Shown here one piece after another: positions 37,094 through 45,667 of a DNA stretch of 64,000 bases; positions within the stretch are counted from its first letter, which is position 1, and every line of letters begins with the position of its first letter. Source of the DNA: Victivallis vadensis. GTDB taxonomy: Bacteria > Verrucomicrobiota > Lentisphaeria > Victivallales > Victivallaceae. The translations under genes were made by a program, and so were the position numbers. Where the stretch lies: NCBI RefSeq assembly GCF_003096415.1, contig NZ_QEKH01000023.1:26531-90530 (forward strand), given 5' to 3'. The notes below the pieces were generated by a model that saw only the letters and a program-made list of their open reading frames with translations, did no database searches and had not been told where the DNA came from.

Positions 37094-37873
37094 ATGTGGT
37101 TCAAACCGTTATTGTCGGCCGGAATCTGCGCCGTGCTTTGCACCGGGGCCGCCGCCGGCGCCCTGACCAAGCCCTTCAACTACCGCGGAACGCAATACCG
37201 ATTGACCGTGTCGCCGTCGGGCAGGCTGGAGAACTGTTTCACCGGCAAGGAGAAGTTCTTCTCATCTCTCGAACTCTACGGCAGTTACGAGCATCCGGGC
37301 GAATCCTACGACGACCGGATGTTTCAGGGAAATGCGTCGCCGGTTTCGACCGCAGTGGAAAAGCGGGACGGAAACCGGGTCCGGCTGGTCTCCACCGGCA
37401 TGCTCGGCAACGCGAAGGTACGGCAGGCCGCCGCGTTCGAGCAGACGGTCGACCTGGAACCATCCGGCTTTACCATGCATTGGAAGGTTACGTCGAAAGT
37501 GCCGATGAAGACTCATACGCTGGTGTTCAGCGCGATCATGCAGACGCCGGTTGAGCCGATGATCGACCTCGGCATCGTCGCCGGATCCCAGCGCGATCAG
37601 GTGATCACGATTCCCGCGTCGTGCGAACGGAACAAAGGACTGCGCAAGTACGGCATCGGCATCATGTGGTTCTCGTTTCCCGACGCGATTCTGAACATCG
37701 TCGCCGGGGAAAAATCCTGTTTCACCGCGCTTGACTGCCGCAGTTGGGGCGAGCCGCTGTTCCGGCTGGATTTCACGCCGGTTTCGGCCTGGAAGAACAA
37801 CCTTGCCGAATACCCCGCCGGAACCGTGTGGGAGTGGTCTGTCGCATTCCGGTTCGAACCCTATGAAGATTGA
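37094..37873 (+). CDS. secreted protein of unknown function
   Basis: This is a 259-residue protein. The start at 37094 is preceded by AAGGAG; an earlier in-frame ATG at 37073 overlaps the GH2 stop but has no such site. The signal peptide ends near TGAAAGA. The rest looks like an all-beta protein (FNYRGTQYRLTVSPSGRLEN, GFTMHWKVTSKVPMKTHTLV, FRLDFTPVSAWKNN) and resembles no family I can name. It sits between the GH2 enzyme and a pseudopilin in the ROK operon. It could be a carbohydrate-binding or lyase-like protein; this is a guess from context and fold type only. Confidence 0.75.
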   Translation: MWFKPLLSAGICAVLCTGAAAGALTKPFNYRGTQYRLTVSPSGRLENCFTGKEKFFSSLELYGSYEHPGESYDDRMFQGNASPVSTAVEKRDGNRVRLVSTGMLGNAKVRQAAAFEQTVDLEPSGFTMHWKVTSKVPMKTHTLVFSAIMQTPVEPMIDLGIVAGSQRDQVITIPASCERNKGLRKYGIGIMWFSFPDAILNIVAGEKSCFTALDCRSWGEPLFRLDFTPVSAWKNNLAEYPAGTVWEWSVAFRFEPYED

Positions 37874-37903
37874 AGAATTACAAAACTCAGGGAGATGGAA
37901 GCC

Positions 37904-38632
37904 ATGTTGAGAAGAAATTTTACGCTGATTGAACTGCTGGTTGTGATAGCAATCATAGCAATTCTGGCCGGGATGCTGCTGCCGGCCCTGAACCGGGCGC
38001 GGGAAAAGGCCCGCGCCGTCACCTGTCTCGGCAACCTCAAGCAGTGTGGAACGCAGGTCATATCCTATGCGAATTCCAACTGGGGAGTCTTTCTGATCTG
38101 GGATGAGAGCAAAATGAACACCTGGGCCGATTTTATTGCCGGAATGGCCCCGGACCCCGATGACGGGCGAACATCGCCGCTGATGAAGTCACTCAGTTGC
38201 CCTTCGAAGCCGCTGCCAGACTGGGACGGCACCTATACCGGAATGCGCTGGCATACTTACGGCGTCTGGAATTTGACGCAGTACATCGGCGAAAAATGGT
38301 GGATCGGAGGAACCGTCAACGCGGCTCAATCCATTCTCCTTGACAAGATGTCCCGGCCCAGCATGACCCCATTGCTGGCGGATACCTTGAATAAGAACAA
38401 TAAACAGAGTTTTTTCTTCCATCATTCGGCAATCGATTCACTGATCGCGAGCACTGATCCGCTGGTCAGTTTCCGCCACGGCGGCCAGGCGAACGCCTGG
38501 TTCGCGGATGGCCAGGCCGCCGGGCATTTTACCGGAGAATTGCGGGATAAGATGCGCAACAGTCTGACCGGCAGATCAACCATGGCGATCTACGGTTACG
38601 GAACCGATTACTCCGCTCCCTTCGCGTTGTAA
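37904..38632 (+). CDS. prepilin-type pseudopilin with H-X9-DG motif
   Basis: This is a 242-residue protein. The ATG at 37904 has GGGAG at a normal distance, whereas the in-frame ATG at 37895 directly abuts it. A very short leader MLRRN precedes [20 protein letters not shown]; position -1 is Asn. The C-terminus has [12 protein letters not shown]. It is the second pseudopilin of the same operon, between the unknown secreted protein and the GH50-like enzyme (14-bp gap). Two pseudopilins in one transcript, each followed by a secreted hydrolase, suggest enzyme-specific pairing. Confidence 0.87.
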   Translation: MLRRNFTLIELLVVIAIIAILAGMLLPALNRAREKARAVTCLGNLKQCGTQVISYANSNWGVFLIWDESKMNTWADFIAGMAPDPDDGRTSPLMKSLSCPSKPLPDWDGTYTGMRWHTYGVWNLTQYIGEKWWIGGTVNAAQSILLDKMSRPSMTPLLADTLNKNNKQSFFFHHSAIDSLIASTDPLVSFRHGGQANAWFADGQAAGHFTGELRDKMRNSLTGRSTMAIYGYGTDYSAPFAL

Positions 38633-38646
38633 AAAAGAACGGAATC

Positions 38647-41600
38647 ATGATCATGAGCAAGCTCCTGCATCTGTATGTAATTCTCGGAACCATTTTCTCT
38701 CTGGAAGCGGCACCGATCCCGGCGAATCCGCCCGTCACAGCCTGGCCGCAGCTGCTCCGGCAGGGAAAACTTCAGGGCTCGCCGGAAAGTTCATTTGCCT
38801 GTGACGGAGAAATGCTGGTGTTCTCGGTGCCGGCGGGGCGCGGGGGCTCCATGACGTTTCCGGTGACGGAACCTTCTGCCGGGGAATCGTTTACAAGACT
38901 GGAACTCGAATTGGAGAACCGCGGTGATACCGGAACCGGCTTTACAATCCGGCTGCGCTCCGCCGACGGCCGTGCCGTGACGGTTCACTGCCGGATCGAG
39001 GCAGGGCAGTGCAAACAGGCGGTCGCCCCGATGCCGCGCGACCGGAAAACACTTGAAACCCGATATGCCGCACAACTCCGGGATTTTCCGAAGATGGCCG
39101 GATTGCCGGGCGGACTCTTTGAAAACTGGGAATCCGTCGATGCGGGCGATCTTGAAGCGGTTACGCTTGAATTCCCGGAGGCGGCGGCGCCGCTGACGCT
39201 GCGGATCGGGCAAGTACGCTTTTCACATCCGGCGGCTCCGTCTCTCTATGCGGCCGCCCCGGAACGGTTCTTCCCGTTCATCGACCGCTACGGTCAGTAC
39301 ATCCACGAAGGATGGCCCGGCAAAGTGAAGTCGGATCAGGAGCTGAAGCTGGCGTGGGAAGCTGAAAAAAACGATCTCGCCGCCCACCGCCGCCCCGCCT
39401 CCTTTTCAAAATTCGGCGGCTGGCGCGAAGGGCCGCGTTTCAAGGCTACCGGCTCCTTCTACCCGAAGAAGTACGACGGCAAATGGTATCTGGCGGACCC
39501 CGAAGGTTATCTGTTCTGGTCGAACGGCATCAACTGCGTCCGTGCGGAAACCTATGGAACGCTGGTGGAAGGGCGAGAACGTTTTTTCGCCGGACTTCCC
39601 GAAGCCGGAACTCCTTGCTCCGCTTTCTTCCACAATACGGAACGCTATGGCGGAAAGCATCTCGCCTACAATTTCGCCGCCGCGAACCTGTTGCGCAAAT
39701 ACGGCCCGGACTGGCGGGACCTCCATCTCGGCCTGACCGGTAAAAGGCTGGCGAGCTGGGGATTCAACACAGTCGGGAACTGGTCGGATTATGCCGGAAA
39801 AATTGCGGATTTTCCTTACGTACTGACACTGGGACACGCCTGCCGCAGCTCCGGCGGCTGGAGGGACGATCCCTTTGACCCGGCCCACCGGGAGAACATC
39901 GAACAGGCGCTCCAAAGCGGCAGGTACGACGCGGCGATCCGGGATCCGTACTGCATCGGCTTTTTCTCCGGCAACGAACTGCCGTGGTCCGATCCGGTCA
40001 CCTACGCGGGCAACCTGCTGCGGGAAAAGAAGAGTCCGGCCCGTTCCGCCCTGACCGACGCGCTGAAACGGAAATTCGGGAAGATCGAACAACTCAATAC
40101 CGTACTGGATACCGCTTTCGACAGTTGGCGGGAGCTGGAGGAAAATCCGGTAAAGGCGCTTCCCGACCTGACCCCGATCGAAGCGGAATGCCGCAATTTC
40201 TACCGGACCGCATTGGAACATTACTTCCGCCCGATCAGGGATATGATCCGCCGTTACGCGCCGGGCAAGCTCTATCTCGGCGTGCGTTTTATGCACTACC
40301 CGGATATCACGCTCGGCGAAGTCGCCGCCGACTTCTGCGACGTGGTCAGCATGAACCGCTACTCCTATGACGAGAGCGAAATGCGTATTCCCGGACGGGA
40401 TGTGCCGATCCTGGTCACGGAATTCCACTTCGGCGCACTTGACCGCGGCATGTTTCATCCGGGCCTGCGCTGGGGCGGCGACCAGCAGGATGTCGCCTGG
40501 TGCTACACCGAATATATGAAGGCGCTGCTGCGGAATCCCGCCTGTGTGGGCGGACACTGGTTCCAGTACGCTTCGCAGCCCTTCACCGGCCGCTGCGGCG
40601 ACGGCGAAAACGCCCAGATCGGCGCGGTCGACATCACCGACAATCCCCGCCCCGAATTCCGCGCCGCCCTGCGGGAAGTCGGTGAACATCTGTACCGCTG
40701 GCGCGCCGGTGCGCAACACTCCGGCGACGGCGGTCCGGTGATCGTGCTGCCGCCGGACGCGATCCCGGCGGAACGGACCGCGGCGCAGGAACTGCAGGCG
40801 TTCCTTGAACAGATTTCCGGCGAAAAGCCGCCGATCGCGGAACGTGCCGATGCCGGCCCGGCGATCCACATCGGCCAATCGCCGGAAGCGGCGCGGGCAC
40901 TCGGAGTTTCCGACTGGAAGCAGCTGAAACCCGACGAGATCATCCTTAAAACGGTCGGAAACCGGCTGTATCTGGCGGGCGACCGGCCGCGCGGCTCGCT
41001 GTACGCGGTCTACGAACTGCTGGAACGGGCATACGGCGTCCGCTTCTGGAGCCCGGCGGCAACCCGGGTGCCGCGCGCTTCCCTGCAGCAGCTCCCCCGC
41101 ATCGACCTCCGGTACGCGCCGCCCTTCGAGGTGCGCTCCGTCGGCAGCATCCTGACGCGCAACGATTTCCGATATGCGGTGCGGCTGCGCCACAACGGGC
41201 AGAGTGCGTTTGTCCCGCCGGAGTGGGGCGGTCTGGTCACGCTGCTGGGCAACGTGCACACCTTTTCGGAATACCCGGACAATGCGCTGATCCCGCGCGA
41301 CTCCGGCTTCCGCGAACATCCCGAATGGTTCGCCGAGCGCGACGGCAGGCGTGTGCCGAACGGCCAACTGTGCCTGACCAACCCCGAGCTGCACCGCGAA
41401 CTGGTCCGACGGGTGCGGGAACTGCTCCGTGCTGCGCCGGAAAGCCGCTATATCTCCGTGTCGCAGAACGATAACGACGATTTCTGCCAGTGCCGGAGCT
41501 GCGCCGCCTTCGTCGAAAAACACGGCAACCAGTCCGACCTGTTACTGGACACGGTCAACGCGGTCGCCGCCGCGGTCGCGGAGGAATTCCCCGCCACGCT

Positions 41601-42930
41601 GGTCGAAACGCTGGCCTACCGTTATACGCGCACGCCGCCCGCGACGGTGAAAGCGGCGCCGAACGTGCTGATCCGTTACTGCACCTTTGAGGCCGACAGC
41701 TTCCGGCCGCTGACCGCAAAGCAGAATCGGCAGTTCTTCCGCGACCTCGCCGCATGGAGCAGAACCGCGAAGCAGCTGATGATCTGGAACTACATCGCGA
41801 ATTTCCGCAAATACTATCTGCCGACACCGAACTGGCGCGCGCTCGGACCGGATTTGCGCACCTTCCGTTCCTTCGGGGCGATCTCCGTCTACGAACAGGG
41901 CGCGTGGAACGGCGGCGGCTCCGTCTCCGACCTGCCGGAACTGCGCACCTGGCTGACGGCCAGACTGTTGTGGAATCCAGACCTCGATACCGACACGCTG
42001 ATCGACGAGTTCCTGACCGGCTATTACGGGCCGGGCGCCGATGCGGTGCGCACCTACATGAAACTGATGAACGGCGCGGCCGACCGGCACCCGGAAGTGG
42101 CGGGCAGCGGCTTCCTGTCGACCACCGCCGCGTGGCTGGAGGAGAGTACGCTGCTGGAAGCATGGCAGGCTGTGGAGACGGCGGCGCGGCAATTCCGCAA
42201 CGATCCGGTTTACGGTCCCCGCCTCGCGATGGCCACTGTGCCGGTCGGCGCGGCCCTGCTGGAACGGCGCAAGCCGCTGGAAGCATGGAAGATCACCGTC
42301 CCCGATCTGCGTAAACTATCCACCGCCGGCTACCTCGCCGAAACCGTCGCGCGAATGAAGGCGGGCGGAGGCGACCGTCTGCGCGAGGAATCGTTTCACA
42401 ATACGCCGGATGAGTGGGCCGCAGACCTGACTGCCGAGATGCAGGTCTTCAATCGGGTACTGCCCAATGACGGCCCGGCCCCGGCGGTCGCCGCCGGCAA
42501 ACCGGGAGCCGCATGGTGGCGCGTCGAACGGATCGCGGACTTCCATGAGGTCGGGCGCAAGGTGTTCCCGGAGAACGACCCGGCGGCAAGTACCGGACGG
42601 GCGGTACGGATCGCCGATGCCGAACCGGGCTGGAATGTTCAGGTACGGCGTTTTCCGCACGGCCGGTTCCGGTTCTGCGCGGAGGTCCGCGGCGACCTCG
42701 CGAAGAATGCTTCCGGCGATGCGCTGGAGATCGTCGCCTTCAACTGGAACAGCAAGGAAAAGACCACCCGGCGATTTCCGGTTTCAAAAATCGGCCGAAG
42801 TCATTACCGGATCGTGGATTTCGGACCGGTCACCCTGCGGGACGACCTCGGCGTGATGCTGATCCCGGCCCGAAACCCGGCCGTGCGGAATCTCCGGATC
42901 GATCGGATCATCCTCGTACCGGAACGCTGA
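38647..42930 (+). CDS. fusion of a GH50-like (agarase-type) hydrolase and a DUF4838 domain
   Basis: This is a 1427-residue protein with a signal peptide (about residues 1-21, ending SLEAA). After a beta-sandwich region, a clan GH-A barrel carries DPEGYLFWSNGINCVR (near 285-300), an acid/base candidate in FFSGNELPW (near 443) and a nucleophile candidate in ILVTEFHFG (near 590), resembling GH50 beta-agarases. From about residue 696 a glucuronidase-N-like segment (AAQELQAFLEQISGEKPPI, then RGSLYAVYELLERAYGVRFW) and DUF4838 barrel follow (YISVSQNDNDDFCQCRSCAA). Two enzyme-type modules in one chain are unusual. The last 150 residues are beta-rich. No ribosome binding site is strong; ATG 38653 is an alternative. 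Confidence 0.75.
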   Translation: MIMSKLLHLYVILGTIFSLEAAPIPANPPVTAWPQLLRQGKLQGSPESSFACDGEMLVFSVPAGRGGSMTFPVTEPSAGESFTRLELELENRGDTGTGFTIRLRSADGRAVTVHCRIEAGQCKQAVAPMPRDRKTLETRYAAQLRDFPKMAGLPGGLFENWESVDAGDLEAVTLEFPEAAAPLTLRIGQVRFSHPAAPSLYAAAPERFFPFIDRYGQYIHEGWPGKVKSDQELKLAWEAEKNDLAAHRRPASFSKFGGWREGPRFKATGSFYPKKYDGKWYLADPEGYLFWSNGINCVRAETYGTLVEGRERFFAGLPEAGTPCSAFFHNTERYGGKHLAYNFAAANLLRKYGPDWRDLHLGLTGKRLASWGFNTVGNWSDYAGKIADFPYVLTLGHACRSSGGWRDDPFDPAHRENIEQALQSGRYDAAIRDPYCIGFFSGNELPWSDPVTYAGNLLREKKSPARSALTDALKRKFGKIEQLNTVLDTAFDSWRELEENPVKALPDLTPIEAECRNFYRTALEHYFRPIRDMIRRYAPGKLYLGVRFMHYPDITLGEVAADFCDVVSMNRYSYDESEMRIPGRDVPILVTEFHFGALDRGMFHPGLRWGGDQQDVAWCYTEYMKALLRNPACVGGHWFQYASQPFTGRCGDGENAQIGAVDITDNPRPEFRAALREVGEHLYRWRAGAQHSGDGGPVIVLPPDAIPAERTAAQELQAFLEQISGEKPPIAERADAGPAIHIGQSPEAARALGVSDWKQLKPDEIILKTVGNRLYLAGDRPRGSLYAVYELLERAYGVRFWSPAATRVPRASLQQLPRIDLRYAPPFEVRSVGSILTRNDFRYAVRLRHNGQSAFVPPEWGGLVTLLGNVHTFSEYPDNALIPRDSGFREHPEWFAERDGRRVPNGQLCLTNPELHRELVRRVRELLRAAPESRYISVSQNDNDDFCQCRSCAAFVEKHGNQSDLLLDTVNAVAAAVAEEFPATLVETLAYRYTRTPPATVKAAPNVLIRYCTFEADSFRPLTAKQNRQFFRDLAAWSRTAKQLMIWNYIANFRKYYLPTPNWRALGPDLRTFRSFGAISVYEQGAWNGGGSVSDLPELRTWLTARLLWNPDLDTDTLIDEFLTGYYGPGADAVRTYMKLMNGAADRHPEVAGSGFLSTTAAWLEESTLLEAWQAVETAARQFRNDPVYGPRLAMATVPVGAALLERRKPLEAWKITVPDLRKLSTAGYLAETVARMKAGGGDRLREESFHNTPDEWAADLTAEMQVFNRVLPNDGPAPAVAAGKPGAAWWRVERIADFHEVGRKVFPENDPAASTGRAVRIADAEPGWNVQVRRFPHGRFRFCAEVRGDLAKNASGDALEIVAFNWNSKEKTTRRFPVSKIGRSHYRIVDFGPVTLRDDLGVMLIPARNPAVRNLRIDRIILVPER

Positions 42931-42941
42931 GGGGGCAAACA

Positions 42942-45662
42942 ATGCGCAACGGCATTCTGGTATTGGCGGCGCTGCTGCTGGGCGGAGCGCTGTGGGGCGG
43001 CGCGATCCGCGAAGAGGGCGGCGAAACCGTGATCACGCTGAAAGTGCCGTCGCTGCCCAACGCCGCCTTCACCGACGCGAGCACCCGCAGCGACGTCGCA
43101 ATTCACGAGGCGTTCCGGCGCGACTTCCCGGAACTGTTCCGGCGCAAATACCGGAAGCGTTATCAGGCCGAGCCGCAAAAGTATGGAAAATTCCGCTGGG
43201 AACGGGTGCGGATCGAGCTCGAGGCGGCCTCCGGCATTCAGGTCGAAGGGGTTGAAAACGACCTGCTGGCGATCGCCGGCGGGATGGCGCCGGACATCCT
43301 TTCGATCAACTTCCGCAAATCGGACAATTATATCCGCAATCACTTTCTTTACCCGCTCGACGAATACTACCGCACCCTCTCCCGGGAGGAGTTCCGCGAG
43401 CTCGTCCCGGAAAAGCTGGTCCCGGTGATCGCCCGGCGCGGCGACGACGGGCGACAGCACTGCTGGCTGGTGCCGACCGGGGCGCTGCTCGGACGGGTGC
43501 TGCTCTACCGCAAGAGCCTCTTCGACGAACGCCGAATCGCCTATCCCGATGCAGCCTGGACCTGGCGGGAGCTGTATCAGGCGTGCCGGGAGCTCACCGA
43601 TCCGGCCCGTGGCGTCTACGGCCTGGTGATGGGCCAGGGGAGCGCCGAGGCCTGGTACTGGCAGACCTTCCTGTGGGGCGCTGGGGGCGACAGCACCGCA
43701 TACGATCCGGCGACGGGCGAATGGCGCTGCGCGTTCGATTCGGAGGCGGCGGTCGAGGCGCTCGACTTCTACACCCGGCTCTGCTCGGAACGGTGGACGG
43801 ACCGGCGCGGCCGAATCCGGCGCGGCTACGTATTGAAGGATCCCTCCGAACAGAACGCCAAATGGGAGCGCGGCGAAATCGCGATGAAGTTCGGTTATGT
43901 CGACGAGCGGATGATCGCGGCGGTTTCACCGGAAGCCGTCGGCATCGCACCGGTTCCGCTGGGGCCGGACGGCAAGACCCGCGGCTCCGAAATCAACTGC
44001 ATCATGATGGGAATCTTCTCCGGGGTGAAGGAGCCGGCGGTCCGTGACGCCGCGTGGGAGTACATGACCTACCTGACCGACCCCGAAGCGCAGCGGCTCC
44101 GGACCCGCATTCTGGTGGAGGCCGGTTTCGGCCGCTTTGTGAACCCGCGTTACCTGGACCGGTTCGGCTATTCCGAAATACGGAAACTCACCCCGCCGGG
44201 CTGGATGGAGACCTTCAACCTCGCGATCGAATCCGGCCGCCCCGAACCTTACGGCCGGAACAGCAATTTCCTCTATCAGATGATGACGCCGCCGATCCAG
44301 CGCGCCGAGCAGCTGTCGGTCAGCGACCGGCTGCCCGAAAACGGGCCGGAACGCCGCCGGGTGCTCAAGCAGCTGCTGAGCGACGCCAACGCCAGGGCTG
44401 ACGCCGTGATGAACGGCCGGTTGTCCGATGCGGAGAAATCCCGCCGCCGGCTCGCGGCAGGCGCGGCGCTGGCGGTGATCGCGGCGGGGTTTGCGCTGGT
44501 GCTCAGGAACGTGCGAAAGCTGTACGCGCCCGCCGCTCCGGCAAAAAGCGACGGCAGGCGGGAGACGCGCAAATACCTGTGCGCCTATCTGTTGCTGCTT
44601 CCGGCGCTGCTTACCATCCTGGTGTGGCAGTACATACCGCTGGCCCGCGGTTCGCTGATGGCGTTCTACGACTACAAAATCATGGGGAGCTCCACCTTTG
44701 TCGGCTTGGACAACTTCGCAGCTTTGCTCTTCGACGGACGCTGGTGGATCACGCTGTGGGATTCGCTGCGGTACAGCTGCCTGACGCTGGCGCTGACCTT
44801 CCTGCCGCCGGTGGCGCTGGCGATCGGATTGCAGGAGGCGCCGTGCTGCCGGATGCTGTTCCGGCTGCTCTACTACCTGCCGGCGGTGATCTCCGGCATT
44901 GTCACGATGGTGCTGTGGAAGCAGTTCTACGAACCGAGCGAAAACGGGTTGCTGAACCGGGTGGTGATGAATATCCCGGCGATCGGCTTTCTGGGAATCG
45001 GCCTGCTGCTGTTCTGGCTCTGCCGGGAGTTTGCGCGGCGGCTGCGCTTCCATGGCCGCTGCGGACCGATGCTGCTGTTTCTGGGGGCCGGACTGCTGCT
45101 GCTTTACACGGCCGCGTCACCGGCGCTGCCGATCCTGTTCCCCGGCGGAGCCGCATGGCCGGAGGCGCTGGCGCAGCTGCCGCGCCGCCTGTTCGACTGC
45201 ACCCGGGAGCCGTACCGCTGGCTGGCCGATCCCTCCACCGCGATGGCGGCGTGCGTGATTCCGGTGCTGTGGGCCGGCATCGGACCGGGATGCCTGATCT
45301 ATCTGGCTGCCCTCAAAGGGATTCCTAACGATTACTACGAAGCGGCCGATGTGGATGGCGCCACCTTTCTCGACAAAATCCTCTTTATCGTGTTTCCGAT
45401 GCTCAAGCCGTTGCTGATCATCAACTTCGTCGGTGTGTTCATCGGTTCCTGGGTCGGCGGCACGCAGATGATCATGGTGATGACCGGCGGAAGCGCGCGT
45501 ACCGAGGTGACCGGCCTGTACATCTGGTATGAAGCCTTCACCTTCCTGCGCTACGGTTCGGCGACGGCGATGGCGTGGACGCTCGGCGTGATCCTGATCG
45601 GCTTTACGGTCTGGCAGATGAAAATCCTGGCCCGGGTCGAATTCAAAACCTCCGGAAGGTGA
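42942..45662 (+). CDS. ABC sugar transporter: solute-binding protein fused to MalF-type permease
   Basis: This is a 906-residue protein. Residues 1-20 form a signal peptide or first helix; residues 25-495 are a family 1 solute-binding protein (IHEAFRRDFPELFRRKYRKR, DLLAIAGGMAPDILSINFRK, AWTWRELYQACREL, GEIAMKFGYVDERMIAA). A membrane helix at about 504-525 leads to the permease core from about 545 (LCAYLLLLPALLTILVWQYI). The EAA loop reads YYEAADVDGATFLDKILFIV. This places the binding protein and one permease in a single polypeptide, tethered to the membrane. It precedes the second permease by 5 bp. No ATPase gene lies in this window, so a shared MsmX/UgpC-type ATPase elsewhere is likely. Confidence 0.85.
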   Translation: MRNGILVLAALLLGGALWGGAIREEGGETVITLKVPSLPNAAFTDASTRSDVAIHEAFRRDFPELFRRKYRKRYQAEPQKYGKFRWERVRIELEAASGIQVEGVENDLLAIAGGMAPDILSINFRKSDNYIRNHFLYPLDEYYRTLSREEFRELVPEKLVPVIARRGDDGRQHCWLVPTGALLGRVLLYRKSLFDERRIAYPDAAWTWRELYQACRELTDPARGVYGLVMGQGSAEAWYWQTFLWGAGGDSTAYDPATGEWRCAFDSEAAVEALDFYTRLCSERWTDRRGRIRRGYVLKDPSEQNAKWERGEIAMKFGYVDERMIAAVSPEAVGIAPVPLGPDGKTRGSEINCIMMGIFSGVKEPAVRDAAWEYMTYLTDPEAQRLRTRILVEAGFGRFVNPRYLDRFGYSEIRKLTPPGWMETFNLAIESGRPEPYGRNSNFLYQMMTPPIQRAEQLSVSDRLPENGPERRRVLKQLLSDANARADAVMNGRLSDAEKSRRRLAAGAALAVIAAGFALVLRNVRKLYAPAAPAKSDGRRETRKYLCAYLLLLPALLTILVWQYIPLARGSLMAFYDYKIMGSSTFVGLDNFAALLFDGRWWITLWDSLRYSCLTLALTFLPPVALAIGLQEAPCCRMLFRLLYYLPAVISGIVTMVLWKQFYEPSENGLLNRVVMNIPAIGFLGIGLLLFWLCREFARRLRFHGRCGPMLLFLGAGLLLLYTAASPALPILFPGGAAWPEALAQLPRRLFDCTREPYRWLADPSTAMAACVIPVLWAGIGPGCLIYLAALKGIPNDYYEAADVDGATFLDKILFIVFPMLKPLLIINFVGVFIGSWVGGTQMIMVMTGGSARTEVTGLYIWYEAFTFLRYGSATAMAWTLGVILIGFTVWQMKILARVEFKTSGR

Positions 45663-45667
45663 AGAAG

